Below the pieces are notes generated by a model. That model made no database searches. It was not told where the DNA came from and saw nothing but the letters and a program-made list of their open reading frames with translations. From positions 1 through 5,185 of the forward strand of contig URKW01000125.1 in NCBI GenBank assembly GCA_900548615.1: a DNA stretch of 5,185 bases, read 5' to 3'. This DNA is from an uncultured Eubacteriales bacterium. Lineage in GTDB: Bacteria > Bacillota > Clostridia > Oscillospirales > Oscillospiraceae. Position 1 is the stretch's first letter. Every line of letters starts with the position of its first letter. The translations under genes and the position numbers were made by a program. Shown here piece by piece: positions 1 through 5,185 of this stretch.

Positions 1-476
1 TCGCCATCATGTGCTTTTACGATGTGTGCCGGGATGTGGTCACATTCCGCGAAATCGAGGAAATCGAGGAAAATCTGATCCTGCCGACCTTCCGCAAACT
101 GAAATTCGTGGACTGCAACAAGCCGTTCTGGAAGAAACTGATGTACAAGTCATTCGTACGGGCAAAAGCGGGCTGTGACAAATGGCACGATTATGAGATG
201 ACGGTGGCTCCTTACGAAAAGAACAAGCCGATCTATTATGAATTTACCGCCTGCCCTGCGGCAGAATTTGCCATCCGGCACGACCTTACGGAGATCATGC
301 CCGCCCTGTGCAATGTGGATTTTGCAGCGATGGAACTGCTTCACGCAAGGCTGATGCGGACGACCACCTGTGCGAATGGCTGTAAGTGCGACTATACCAT
401 CTGCGGCGATAAGGATCCATACGTAAAGGAACATCCCGAATACCGGGATGAAAACGGATACAGGAGGAATAAGTAA
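1..476 (+). CDS. L-2-amino-thiazoline-4-carboxylic acid hydrolase-family protein, 5' partial
   Basis: The reading frame is open to the left edge (in-frame Ala-Ile codons precede the first ATG at base 9), so the gene very likely starts outside the window and this is its C-terminal part. From the ATG at 9, 155 residues are visible. The family signature sits in the C-terminal half: FTAC (Cys82), IMPALCNVD (Pro98, Cys101, Asp104), then RTTT (Arg117-Thr120), Gly124 and a CD pair (Cys127-Asp128). The same order of residues occurs in the ORF at 4355-4987, where about 154 residues precede the first Cys against 81 here, consistent with roughly 70 residues missing. Founding members of the family hydrolyse ATC on the way to L-cysteine in Pseudomonas; clostridial relatives carry the name by similarity only, so the substrate is unknown. 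No signal peptide or membrane segment is visible, so it is probably cytoplasmic. It ends in a short charged tail, and its stop overlaps the next start (TAATG). Family assignment is good, exact activity uncertain. Confidence 0.8.
   Translation, partial: AIMCFYDVCRDVVTFREIEEIEENLILPTFRKLKFVDCNKPFWKKLMYKSFVRAKAGCDKWHDYEMTVAPYEKNKPIYYEFTACPAAEFAIRHDLTEIMPALCNVDFAAMELLHARLMRTTTCANGCKCDYTICGDKDPYVKEHPEYRDENGYRRNK
462..467 (+). promoter_or_regulatory. Ribosome binding site for the membrane-protein gene
   Basis: A consensus AGGAGG lies inside the last codons of the ATC hydrolase-family gene, eight bases before the ATG at 476. The start codon shares a base with the upstream stop, so re-initiation by terminating ribosomes is likely. 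Confidence 0.8.
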
Positions 477-967
477 TGCTCTTACAGGTGATTCTGGAAG
501 GTCTTGGGCTGGGGGCTTTGCTGGTTCTTGTCTGTGCTGTGGGCATCTGCAAAGGGGCTGTTGGGATGGTGCATCTTTACAGCCCGGCGGTGCAGCAGCG
601 GTGCGTGAAGCTGGGACTTACAACACACGAGAAAATCAAGCGCAATTCTCTACTTTTCAAAGCCGTCTGCATCCCCGGCTATATCAGCTATGTGCTGGTC
701 TGTGTCTATGGGATAAACGGTGCGCGCAGCTTTGCGGCGGGCTTCTGGCAGCTGCTTGTCATCTTGTCCGTTATGAATCTCATGGACCGCCTGTTGGTTG
801 ACGGCTACTGGGTGGGGCACACGAACGCATGGACGATCCCCGGAACAGAGGATCTGAAGCCCTACATTACTGCAAAAGACAAGCAGAAAAAGTGGCTGTT
901 CGGCACGGTGGGCATGGCAGTCATAGCGGCGGTGCTGGCGGTCCTTATGACGGCTTTTATTCACTGA
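476..967 (+). CDS. Small integral membrane protein of unknown function (about four TM segments)
   Basis: This 163-residue protein has hydrophobic stretches at about residues 5-30, 60-80, 86-107 and 141-162, the first and last being the clearest. Between the third and fourth lies a polar, aromatic-rich segment around residues 104-131 (DRLLVDGYWVGHTNAW, then IPGTEDLKPYI). It looks like a conserved signature of an uncharacterised clostridial membrane-protein family, but I cannot name the family or a function. A basic stretch near residues 42-56 (RCVKLG...HEKIKR) and another at 134-139 (KDKQKK) would favour a cytoplasmic side for those loops. The start is fixed by AGGAGG at 462-467, eight bases before the ATG, and the start overlaps the upstream stop by one base (TAATG), so translation is probably coupled. 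It is the only membrane protein in this stretch of soluble enzymes. Transport, anchoring or sensing are all possible; nothing in the sequence decides. Confidence 0.85.
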   Translation: MLLQVILEGLGLGALLVLVCAVGICKGAVGMVHLYSPAVQQRCVKLGLTTHEKIKRNSLLFKAVCIPGYISYVLVCVYGINGARSFAAGFWQLLVILSVMNLMDRLLVDGYWVGHTNAWTIPGTEDLKPYITAKDKQKKWLFGTVGMAVIAAVLAVLMTAFIH

Positions 968-969
968 AG

Positions 970-976
970 AAAGGAG
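970..976 (+). promoter_or_regulatory. Ribosome binding site deciding the alpha/beta-hydrolase start
   Basis: AAAGGAG sits five bases before the ATG at 982. It supports this start over the in-frame ATG at 829, which lies inside the membrane-protein gene. Confidence 0.75.
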
Positions 977-981
977 AGACA

Positions 982-1755
982 ATGAAGTTTAAGACATTGG
1001 GAAATCGGAATGCTCCCGCTGTTTTGTTCTTTCATGCTATGGGTGTGACGGGGGAGAGCAGCGAACCGGTTGCAAACTATTTACAGGATCGGTATTTCTG
1101 CATTCTGCCTACCTCCACCGTGTACTGCAAAGGGCAGAAATATGTCAGCAAGGCGGACGAGGTTCGTCAAGTGGAAGCATATCTGAAATCGCAGGGAGTG
1201 GAACACCTTGAACTGGTTGTGGCTTCCTCGATCGGTGCCGATCTTGCCATGGCGTTTTTGACAAGTACGAAGCTGCCCATTGGATACGTTTTCTTCGACG
1301 GCGGGCAGTTTGCGCAAATCGGGAAAGGAACGCGCCGCGTGATGGCACCGTTTTTGTATCTGGCCATCAAGAGCCTGTATTGGTCAAAGGGCGGCACACT
1401 GAAAAAGATCCTGTGGTGTGATGATGATTCCATAAAGCCGTATTTTATAGCCGCAGGGGAAAATCTGACCTACACAAATTTACGGCGGCAGATTCTGGAC
1501 AGCCTGGAGGATAACCCCTTTCCGTTACTTCCCGAAGAACTGCAAAAGCAGATCTATTTTGAGTTTGGCAGCATAGAAGATCATTTCAAATACCGTCAGG
1601 CAGTGATGGAAGCCTACCCCTGCGGCCATTATCCCGTGTTTGAGGGATACAATCATATGCAATATCAGATACGCGATCCGAGGGGCTTCGCTGAAATGCT
1701 GACATCTATCGCCGAGCATGACGGTATGCCGAAACTGCCGTTTATCAGAAAGTGA
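982..1755 (+). CDS. Alpha/beta-hydrolase fold protein
   Basis: This 257-residue protein has the layout of a single-domain alpha/beta hydrolase. A first core strand runs into an oxyanion-hole loop, LFFHAMGVTG (residues 15-24), in place of the common HGxG. The nucleophile elbow is ELVVASSIGADLA (77-89): Ser83 is the probable nucleophile, and Ala81 replaces the first Gly of G-x-S-x-G. A lid-like insert spans about residues 110-180. The likely acid is Asp200 in FGSIEDHF and the likely base His225 in EGYNHMQY. The family includes esterases, thioesterases, C-C hydrolases and lactonases; the substrate here is unknown. There is no signal peptide, so it is probably cytoplasmic. The frame is open upstream to an ATG at 829, but that segment lies inside the membrane-protein gene and has no family character; AAAGGAG at 970-976 supports the ATG at 982. 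It follows the membrane-protein stop by 14 bases. Confidence 0.87.
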   Translation: MKFKTLGNRNAPAVLFFHAMGVTGESSEPVANYLQDRYFCILPTSTVYCKGQKYVSKADEVRQVEAYLKSQGVEHLELVVASSIGADLAMAFLTSTKLPIGYVFFDGGQFAQIGKGTRRVMAPFLYLAIKSLYWSKGGTLKKILWCDDDSIKPYFIAAGENLTYTNLRRQILDSLEDNPFPLLPEELQKQIYFEFGSIEDHFKYRQAVMEAYPCGHYPVFEGYNHMQYQIRDPRGFAEMLTSIAEHDGMPKLPFIRK

Positions 1756-1758
1756 GAG
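1754..1758 (+). promoter_or_regulatory. Weak ribosome binding site for the LCM-type methyltransferase
   Basis: GAGAG overlapping the upstream TGA lies eight bases before the ATG at 1767. It is the poorest site in the operon, but it favours 1767 over the GTG at 1752, for which no site is seen. Confidence 0.5.
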
Positions 1759-1766
1759 AACCCGAT

Positions 1767-2654
1767 ATGAAATACAAAATTGAGAGAAACACTGTGCAGG
1801 AAACGCTGATTCTCCCGTTGTATTCCCGGAAGCTGTGTTCGGAACTGTACCCAAACCTCTATCGGGACGAAACGGCGGTACGCCTGATTGATCAGATCGA
1901 CTACGACTTTTCAGTGGCAGAGAAAAATTCCCACAGCCTGATGCAGCGCTTCGGTGCGCTGGAGGTGGCCATGCGGCAGTGCGACCTTGCGTGGGAGGTG
2001 CGGGATTATCTGAAAACCCACCCCTGCGCGGCGGTGGTCAATCTGGGCTGCGGGCTGGACAACACCGGCAGAGCCTGCGACAACGGCAGATGCAAAATCT
2101 ACAATCTGGACTTCCCGGATGTTATTGCCTTGCGGCAGCAGCTGCTGCCCGCCGGGGAGCGGGAGCAAAACATCCCCTGCGACCTGAAAGACCCCGCATG
2201 GTTTGACAAAATCGATGCATCCGGCGGGGCGGTGTTCTTTGCCTCCGGGGTGTTCTATTACTTCCTGACCCAGCAGGTCCGGGAACTGGTGCAGGGGATG
2301 GCAAATGCTTTCCCCGGCGGGGTTCTGGTCTTTGATGCGGCCAATCGGACAGCGGTGAAGATGATCGCAAAAACATGGCTCAAGACGGCTAAGATCAAGG
2401 ATGTGGGGGCGTATTTTGCCGTTTCGGATGCGAAAAGCGAGCTTTCCCCGTGGGACAGCCGTTTGCAGGTGTTCAGCCGGGGCTATATGCTGGGTTACAG
2501 CGACCTGAAAGACCCTTCCGTCAACGGCTTTTTCCGATTTCTGGCAAAAGTCGGTGATGGAATGATGAAGATGCAGATTGTGAAGATCCGGTTTTCTGGT
2601 CGGGAGCAGGAAAAGAATGCGCCGGTCGCGATGAAAAATCACAAAGCCAAATAG
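1767..2654 (+). CDS. Class I SAM-dependent methyltransferase, LCM/COG3315 O-methyltransferase type
   Basis: The 295-residue product matches the leucine carboxyl methyltransferase-like family (PF04072/COG3315), whose bacterial members are mostly O-methyltransferases of natural-product or lipid-like substrates. Visible family marks in order are: an N-terminal helical region with the RxxFGALE-type segment near residues 61-66; the SAM-binding motif VVNLGCGLDN (90-99); the acidic strand end YNLDFPDVIALR (112-123), with Asp115 expected to contact the SAM ribose; NIPCDLKD (135-142), whose Asp139 fits the adenine-side position; and FFASGVFYYF (157-166), the counterpart of the usual EGVLxYL with Ser160 in place of Glu. 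The C-terminal part (about 200-280) should form the substrate cap. A GTG at 1752 overlapping the upstream stop would add five residues, but the weak GAGAG at 1754-1758 sits eight bases before the ATG at 1767, which I prefer. The acceptor cannot be read; the pathway context suggests a small molecule. Confidence 0.86.
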   Translation: MKYKIERNTVQETLILPLYSRKLCSELYPNLYRDETAVRLIDQIDYDFSVAEKNSHSLMQRFGALEVAMRQCDLAWEVRDYLKTHPCAAVVNLGCGLDNTGRACDNGRCKIYNLDFPDVIALRQQLLPAGEREQNIPCDLKDPAWFDKIDASGGAVFFASGVFYYFLTQQVRELVQGMANAFPGGVLVFDAANRTAVKMIAKTWLKTAKIKDVGAYFAVSDAKSELSPWDSRLQVFSRGYMLGYSDLKDPSVNGFFRFLAKVGDGMMKMQIVKIRFSGREQEKNAPVAMKNHKAK

Positions 2655-2696
2655 GGCTGTCTGTGCGTTATGGTGAAAAAAGCGGTGAAATAGTGC

Positions 2697-2702
2697 AGGA
2701 GG
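2697..2702 (+). promoter_or_regulatory. Ribosome binding site deciding the second methyltransferase start
   Basis: A consensus AGGAGG is seven bases from the ATG at 2710 but only one base from the in-frame GTG at 2704, which rules out the GTG. It ends the longest intergenic gap in the window (2655-2709), where I found no convincing promoter or terminator. Confidence 0.8.
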
Positions 2703-2709
2703 AGTGAAC

Positions 2710-3435
2710 ATGGAGCGAAAAGAAGCGATTCGCAGCGCCTATCGGCTGACAGGCGGCAACAATTTTTATGATGGCATGATCACCTGCTCTACCTTGAGCG
2801 GAAAAGCGGTGTGCCGCCTGGTTTGGGATATGAATCAGGCGGAATGCGATGCTTATCTGGAAAATGCGTTGTCCGGTATCCCGGAACATTTCTCCGGCAA
2901 ACTGCTGGAGGTGCCGGTGGGAACCGGAATTTTGACCATGCCGCTTTACAGGACGCTGCCGGAAGCGGATATTACCTGTCTGGATTACTCGGCCGATATG
3001 ATGGGGCAGGCACAGGAAAAGGCGAATCGACTGCACCTGAAAAATGTAACCTTTCAGCAGGGGGATGTAGGTACGCTTCCCTTTACAGACGGTGAATTCG
3101 ACATCGTTTTGTCACTGAACGGCTTTCACGCATTCCCGGATAAGGAAGCCGCTTATCGGGAAGTTTTCCGGGTCTTGAGACCCGGCGGGACATTCTGCGG
3201 CTGCTTCTATGTGGCGGACGAGCACAAGCGGACGGATTGGTTTATCCGGCATATTTATGAAAAGGCGGGATTTTTCACACCGCCCTATGAAACAGTTTCC
3301 AGCTTAAAAAAACGGCTGGAGCACATGTACACAGCCGTAACCCTTGAAAATGTGAAGGGCATTGCATGGTTTGTCTGCCGGAAAGAAGCCAAAACGGAAA
3401 CAGAAAACGAGGAACAGAAGGAGACGAAGACATGA
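2710..3435 (+). CDS. Class I SAM-dependent methyltransferase, Methyltransf_11 type
   Basis: The 241-residue protein has a UbiE/Methyltransf_11-like Rossmann domain. Motif I is LLEVPVGTGILT (residues 65-76), with Pro69 where many relatives have a small residue. The acidic end of strand 2 is CLDYSADMM (90-98), with Asp92 the likely ribose contact. Motif II-like VTFQQGDVGTLPF (113-125) carries Asp119 near the adenine. FDIVLSLNGFHAF (130-142) is motif IV, followed by REVFRVLRPGGTF (150-162), the typical post-motif helix and turn. The last 20 or so residues are a Glu/Lys/Thr-rich hydrophilic tail. It shares no obvious relation with the LCM-type enzyme upstream beyond the SAM fold, so the two genes are not a tandem duplication. 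AGGAGG at 2697-2702 lies seven bases before the ATG at 2710 but only one base from an in-frame GTG at 2704, which fixes the start. The stop overlaps the next start (ATGA). Methyl acceptor unknown. Confidence 0.88.
   Translation: MERKEAIRSAYRLTGGNNFYDGMITCSTLSGKAVCRLVWDMNQAECDAYLENALSGIPEHFSGKLLEVPVGTGILTMPLYRTLPEADITCLDYSADMMGQAQEKANRLHLKNVTFQQGDVGTLPFTDGEFDIVLSLNGFHAFPDKEAAYREVFRVLRPGGTFCGCFYVADEHKRTDWFIRHIYEKAGFFTPPYETVSSLKKRLEHMYTAVTLENVKGIAWFVCRKEAKTETENEEQKETKT
3418..3423 (+). promoter_or_regulatory. Ribosome binding site for the ketopantoate reductase-like gene
   Basis: AAGGAG lies within the end of the second methyltransferase gene, eight bases before the ATG at 3432, and precedes an ATGA stop/start overlap. 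This fits coupled translation. Confidence 0.75.
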
Positions 3436-4358
3436 AAATTCTGGTATATGGTGCAGGCGTTCTGGGGTGCAATCTGGCAAGAAATCTGCTGCGCGCCGGA
3501 AAGGATGTCACTCTGCTTGCGCGGGGAAACTGGGCTGCGGAGATCAAGCAGAACGGCCTGCGGATCAAGGACAAATTTTCGCTCCGCACCTCGGTCAGCC
3601 GCATTCCGGTGGTGACTGAACTTGCACCGGATGCAATGTACGATGTGATCTTTGTGGTCCTGCGCTATACACAGCTGGATGCCGTTCTGGACACGCTGCG
3701 GGCGAACCGGACGAAAAACATCGTTTTTGTGGGCAACAACGTACAGGCAAGAGCACTGGCGGCGGCACTGCCGGGGAAGAATGTCCTGTTTGCCTTTGCA
3801 CTTTCTGCCGGGCATCGGGAGCCGGATCGGGTCGTTTCCATCGACCTGAAAAAGATCACCATCGGGCAGCTGCCGGGTACAGCCGCCAATAAACAGCTGA
3901 TCGGGCGCATCTTCCACGGCACAAAATATAAGGTTGTTTACGAGCCGAACATGGAGGATTATCTGCTCTGCCACGCCGCGTTCGTGATGCCGGCGGCTTT
4001 CGCCTGCTATAAGACGGACGGCGACCTGAAAAAGCTCAGGGGCGATACTGCGTACCTGAATCGTCTGCTGGATGCCAACATCGAGGGATACCGTGCCATC
4101 AGAAATGCCGGGCACACCATTCTGCCCAAGGAGGATGCAGACTTTGAAGGGGAAAAATACCGCAGGACCTGCCTGCGCTTTTTCAAGCTGATGTGCGCCA
4201 CCTCGCTGGGCAAGCTTTGCGCCTCCGACCACGCAATGAACGCCATCGACGAAATGAGCGCACTGAACCGGGATCTCAGGAAATTTTTCGATGAGCATGG
4301 CGCAGCCTACCCGGTATGGCAGGAACTGGAAGCGGAAGCCGGGAGGTATCTGCAATGA
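3432..4358 (+). CDS. Ketopantoate reductase-like (PanE/ApbA-fold) NAD(P)H oxidoreductase
   Basis: The 308-residue product starts with a Rossmann nucleotide-binding motif, ILVYGAGVLGCNLARNL (residues 3-19; Gly7, Gly9, Gly12), followed by LLARG (28-32), whose Arg31 suits NADPH phosphate binding. YDVIFVVLRYTQLDAVL (70-86) and FVGNNVQA (99-106) match the second half of the ApbA N-terminal domain, and the C-terminal helical domain runs from about 175, with DHAMNAIDEM (266-275). Length fits the family (about 290-320). In PanE the interdomain helix carries a catalytic Lys and a substrate-binding Asn; the matching stretch here, YLLCHAAFVMPAAFACYK (177-194), appears to have Cys and Phe or other residues instead, and the usual Lys after strand 4 is Arg78. 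It is therefore probably a reductase of another 2-oxo or enol-type substrate. AAGGAG at 3418-3423 sets the start; the frame is open further upstream but lies in the preceding gene. Overlaps both neighbours by four bases. Confidence 0.85.
   Translation: MKILVYGAGVLGCNLARNLLRAGKDVTLLARGNWAAEIKQNGLRIKDKFSLRTSVSRIPVVTELAPDAMYDVIFVVLRYTQLDAVLDTLRANRTKNIVFVGNNVQARALAAALPGKNVLFAFALSAGHREPDRVVSIDLKKITIGQLPGTAANKQLIGRIFHGTKYKVVYEPNMEDYLLCHAAFVMPAAFACYKTDGDLKKLRGDTAYLNRLLDANIEGYRAIRNAGHTILPKEDADFEGEKYRRTCLRFFKLMCATSLGKLCASDHAMNAIDEMSALNRDLRKFFDEHGAAYPVWQELEAEAGRYLQ
4341..4346 (+). promoter_or_regulatory. Ribosome binding site deciding the second ATC hydrolase-family start
   Basis: GGGAGG lies in the last codons of the reductase gene, eight bases before the ATG at 4355, which overlaps the reductase stop as ATGA. 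It favours 4355 over the in-frame ATG at 4316. Confidence 0.7.
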
Positions 4359-4987
4359 AGTACACCGGAATGCCCTTTGGGATGTGGGCGCTGTTTGCTG
4401 GCTCCTTTCAAAAGCAGCTGACCGCTGTGCTGGGCTATGATGCAGCCACCGCAAGAGCCATCACGAAAAAGGCAAAGCCGCAATACCGGCAGATCATCCG
4501 CAGGCTGCCGGAGTTCGAAAAAGCTGACCGTTTCAAAATGAATCTGGTCAACTGCGCGATGATCGGGGCATTCATTCTCTCCATGCCGCAGCGCCCGGAG
4601 GTGGACAGGCTGACGGATTACTACGCAAAATCCATGATGACAGCGCCCATGCAGTGGTTCTGCCGCAAGAGCGGAAAAAGCAAATTCACCGCAAAGGATA
4701 TTGCCGCTATGAAAGCCACCGCCGCCCTGAAAGCCGCCGACCGCAACCCCTACTCGTGGAACATGGAGTTTTACGAGTACTCGGATGGCAGCGGCTACGA
4801 GGGACGCTTTACCAGGTGCGGTATCTGTGTGCTGATGAAGGAGCTGGGACTGTACGACCTGACCCCTGCTTTGTGCCATCTGGACTACACCATGAGCGAG
4901 GCGGGCGGCGTGACGGATTTTGTGCGGCAGTACACCCTTGCCTCCGGCGGACCCTGCTGTGACTGCGGGTACAAAAAGAAAGGGTAA
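4355..4987 (+). CDS. L-2-amino-thiazoline-4-carboxylic acid hydrolase-family protein (second copy)
   Basis: The complete 210-residue protein carries the ATC hydrolase-family C-terminal signature: RFTRCGIC (Cys155, Cys158), LTPALCHLD (Pro171, Cys174, Asp177), VRQYTLASGG (Arg191, Thr194, Gly198) and a CCDC end (Cys201, Cys202, Asp203, Cys204). The N-terminal 150 residues are mostly helical with basic patches, and one moderately hydrophobic stretch (about 64-77) probably lies inside the fold rather than in a membrane. The same pattern ends the partial gene at the left edge, but the proteins are otherwise very different, so these are old paralogues, not a recent duplication. Named members convert ATC towards cysteine; in this context the substrate is unknown, and hydrolysis of a C-N or C-S bond in a heterocycle is only a family-based guess. 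An upstream in-frame ATG at 4316 lies within the reductase gene; GGGAGG at 4341-4346 and the ATGA overlap with the reductase stop favour 4355. Confidence 0.82.
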   Translation: MKYTGMPFGMWALFAGSFQKQLTAVLGYDAATARAITKKAKPQYRQIIRRLPEFEKADRFKMNLVNCAMIGAFILSMPQRPEVDRLTDYYAKSMMTAPMQWFCRKSGKSKFTAKDIAAMKATAALKAADRNPYSWNMEFYEYSDGSGYEGRFTRCGICVLMKELGLYDLTPALCHLDYTMSEAGGVTDFVRQYTLASGGPCCDCGYKKKG

Positions 4988-4993
4988 CGGACG

Positions 4994-5149
4994 ATGAAGA
5001 GGAAAGAAACGTATCTTTCCCGTGATTTCCGGGATACTGCGGCACAGCGCTTTCCTGCGCAGGCGAAGCAGCTGAACGCCACTTTCGATATGCGCCTGAA
5101 TGCACTGCCGGCTGAAAATGCGGACGCAAGCAAGGGCAATACCGCATAA
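4994..5149 (+). CDS. Possible small protein of 51 residues, or truncated N-terminus of a larger gene
   Basis: An ATG six bases after the preceding stop opens a 51-codon frame ending in TAA at 5147-5149. The product is hydrophilic and probably helical, beginning MKRKETYLSRDF and ending in a small-residue stretch (ENADASKGNTA). A modest AAGGG-type site (about 4980-4984) lies nine bases upstream. Spacing and strand fit the operon, and the codon choice (CTG, GCG, CGC, AAG) resembles its neighbours, which supports real coding. I do not recognise a family. The segment RFPAQAKQLNATFDMRLNAL (residues 19-38) reads like the first helix of a larger soluble protein, so this could be the remnant of a gene broken by a stop or frameshift near 5147. 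No family-like continuation was evident in the other two frames over the 36 bases that remain. It may be a genuine small protein; evidence is thin. Confidence 0.45.
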   Translation: MKRKETYLSRDFRDTAAQRFPAQAKQLNATFDMRLNALPAENADASKGNTA

Positions 5150-5185
5150 TTCTAAGTGCCGATACGGCGAGCGAGGTGCGGCAGA

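Noticed and set aside
51..74. Short direct repeat of GAAATCGAG units
   Set aside because: It encodes an E-I-E-E-type helix within the first gene and has only about two units; there is no sign of a functional repeat.
829..981. N-terminal extension of the alpha/beta-hydrolase from the ATG at 829
   Set aside because: It lies within the membrane-protein gene, has no hydrolase-like sequence, and AAAGGAG at 970-976 supports the start at 982.
2655..2709. Possible internal promoter or terminator in the longest gap
   Set aside because: I found no convincing -35/-10 pair and no stem followed by a T run; the gap ends in an ordinary ribosome binding site.
1911..2711. Minus-strand open frame of 266 codons opposite the LCM-type methyltransferase
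   Set aside because: The + strand carries clear methyltransferase motifs throughout; the antisense product is His- and Pro-rich without family character.
3285..4454. Long open frame on the minus strand (389 codons) opposite the reductase gene
   Set aside because: It overlaps three strongly supported + strand genes, lacks recognisable motifs, and its His/Arg/Gln-rich composition is typical of an antisense shadow in moderately GC-rich coding DNA.
5157..5183. Small inverted repeats (TGCCG with CGGCA or GCCG with CGGC) at the right edge as a terminator
   Set aside because: Stems are only 4-5 bp and no T run is visible before the window ends.
5116..5185. Frameshifted continuation of the small ORF
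   Set aside because: One alternative frame is open from 5116 to the edge, but its translation shows no recognisable family pattern and is too short to judge.

Overview
The window looks like the interior of one bacterial operon. All supported genes lie on the + strand and are packed almost end to end. Strong AGGAGG-type ribosome binding sites, the protein families and the moderately GC-rich codon use suggest a gut-type clostridial Firmicute (Oscillospiraceae or Lachnospiraceae-like). That placement is an inference from style, not from a marker gene. There is no rRNA, tRNA, CRISPR array, transposase or phage gene, and I see no clear promoter or terminator. The operon probably starts before base 1 and may continue past the right edge.

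Layout, left to right: (1) the C-terminal part of an L-2-amino-thiazoline-4-carboxylate (ATC) hydrolase-family protein, cut by the left edge, to 476; (2) a small protein with about four membrane segments, 476-967; (3) an alpha/beta-hydrolase, 982-1755; (4) an LCM/COG3315-type SAM-dependent O-methyltransferase, 1767-2654; (5) a second, unrelated class I methyltransferase of the Methyltransf_11 type, 2710-3435; (6) a ketopantoate reductase-like (PanE/ApbA fold) oxidoreductase, 3432-4358; (7) a second, divergent ATC hydrolase-family protein, 4355-4987; (8) a possible 51-codon ORF, 4994-5149. Junctions 1/2, 5/6 and 6/7 overlap by 1 or 4 bases, 7/8 has a 6-base gap, and the longest gap is 55 bases (2655-2709). 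No gene-free stretch exceeds 300 bases.

Taken together, this is a compact set of small-molecule enzymes: two ATC hydrolase-like proteins, a hydrolase/esterase-like protein, two methyltransferases and a NAD(P)H-type reductase, plus one membrane protein. The overlaps argue for joint expression. The composition resembles a tailoring or degradation pathway for a small metabolite, but it contains no recognisable scaffold-building enzyme (no NRPS, PKS, radical SAM or precursor peptide). The substrate cannot be read from the sequence. The reductase lacks the residues expected of a true ketopantoate reductase, so it is probably not a pantothenate gene.
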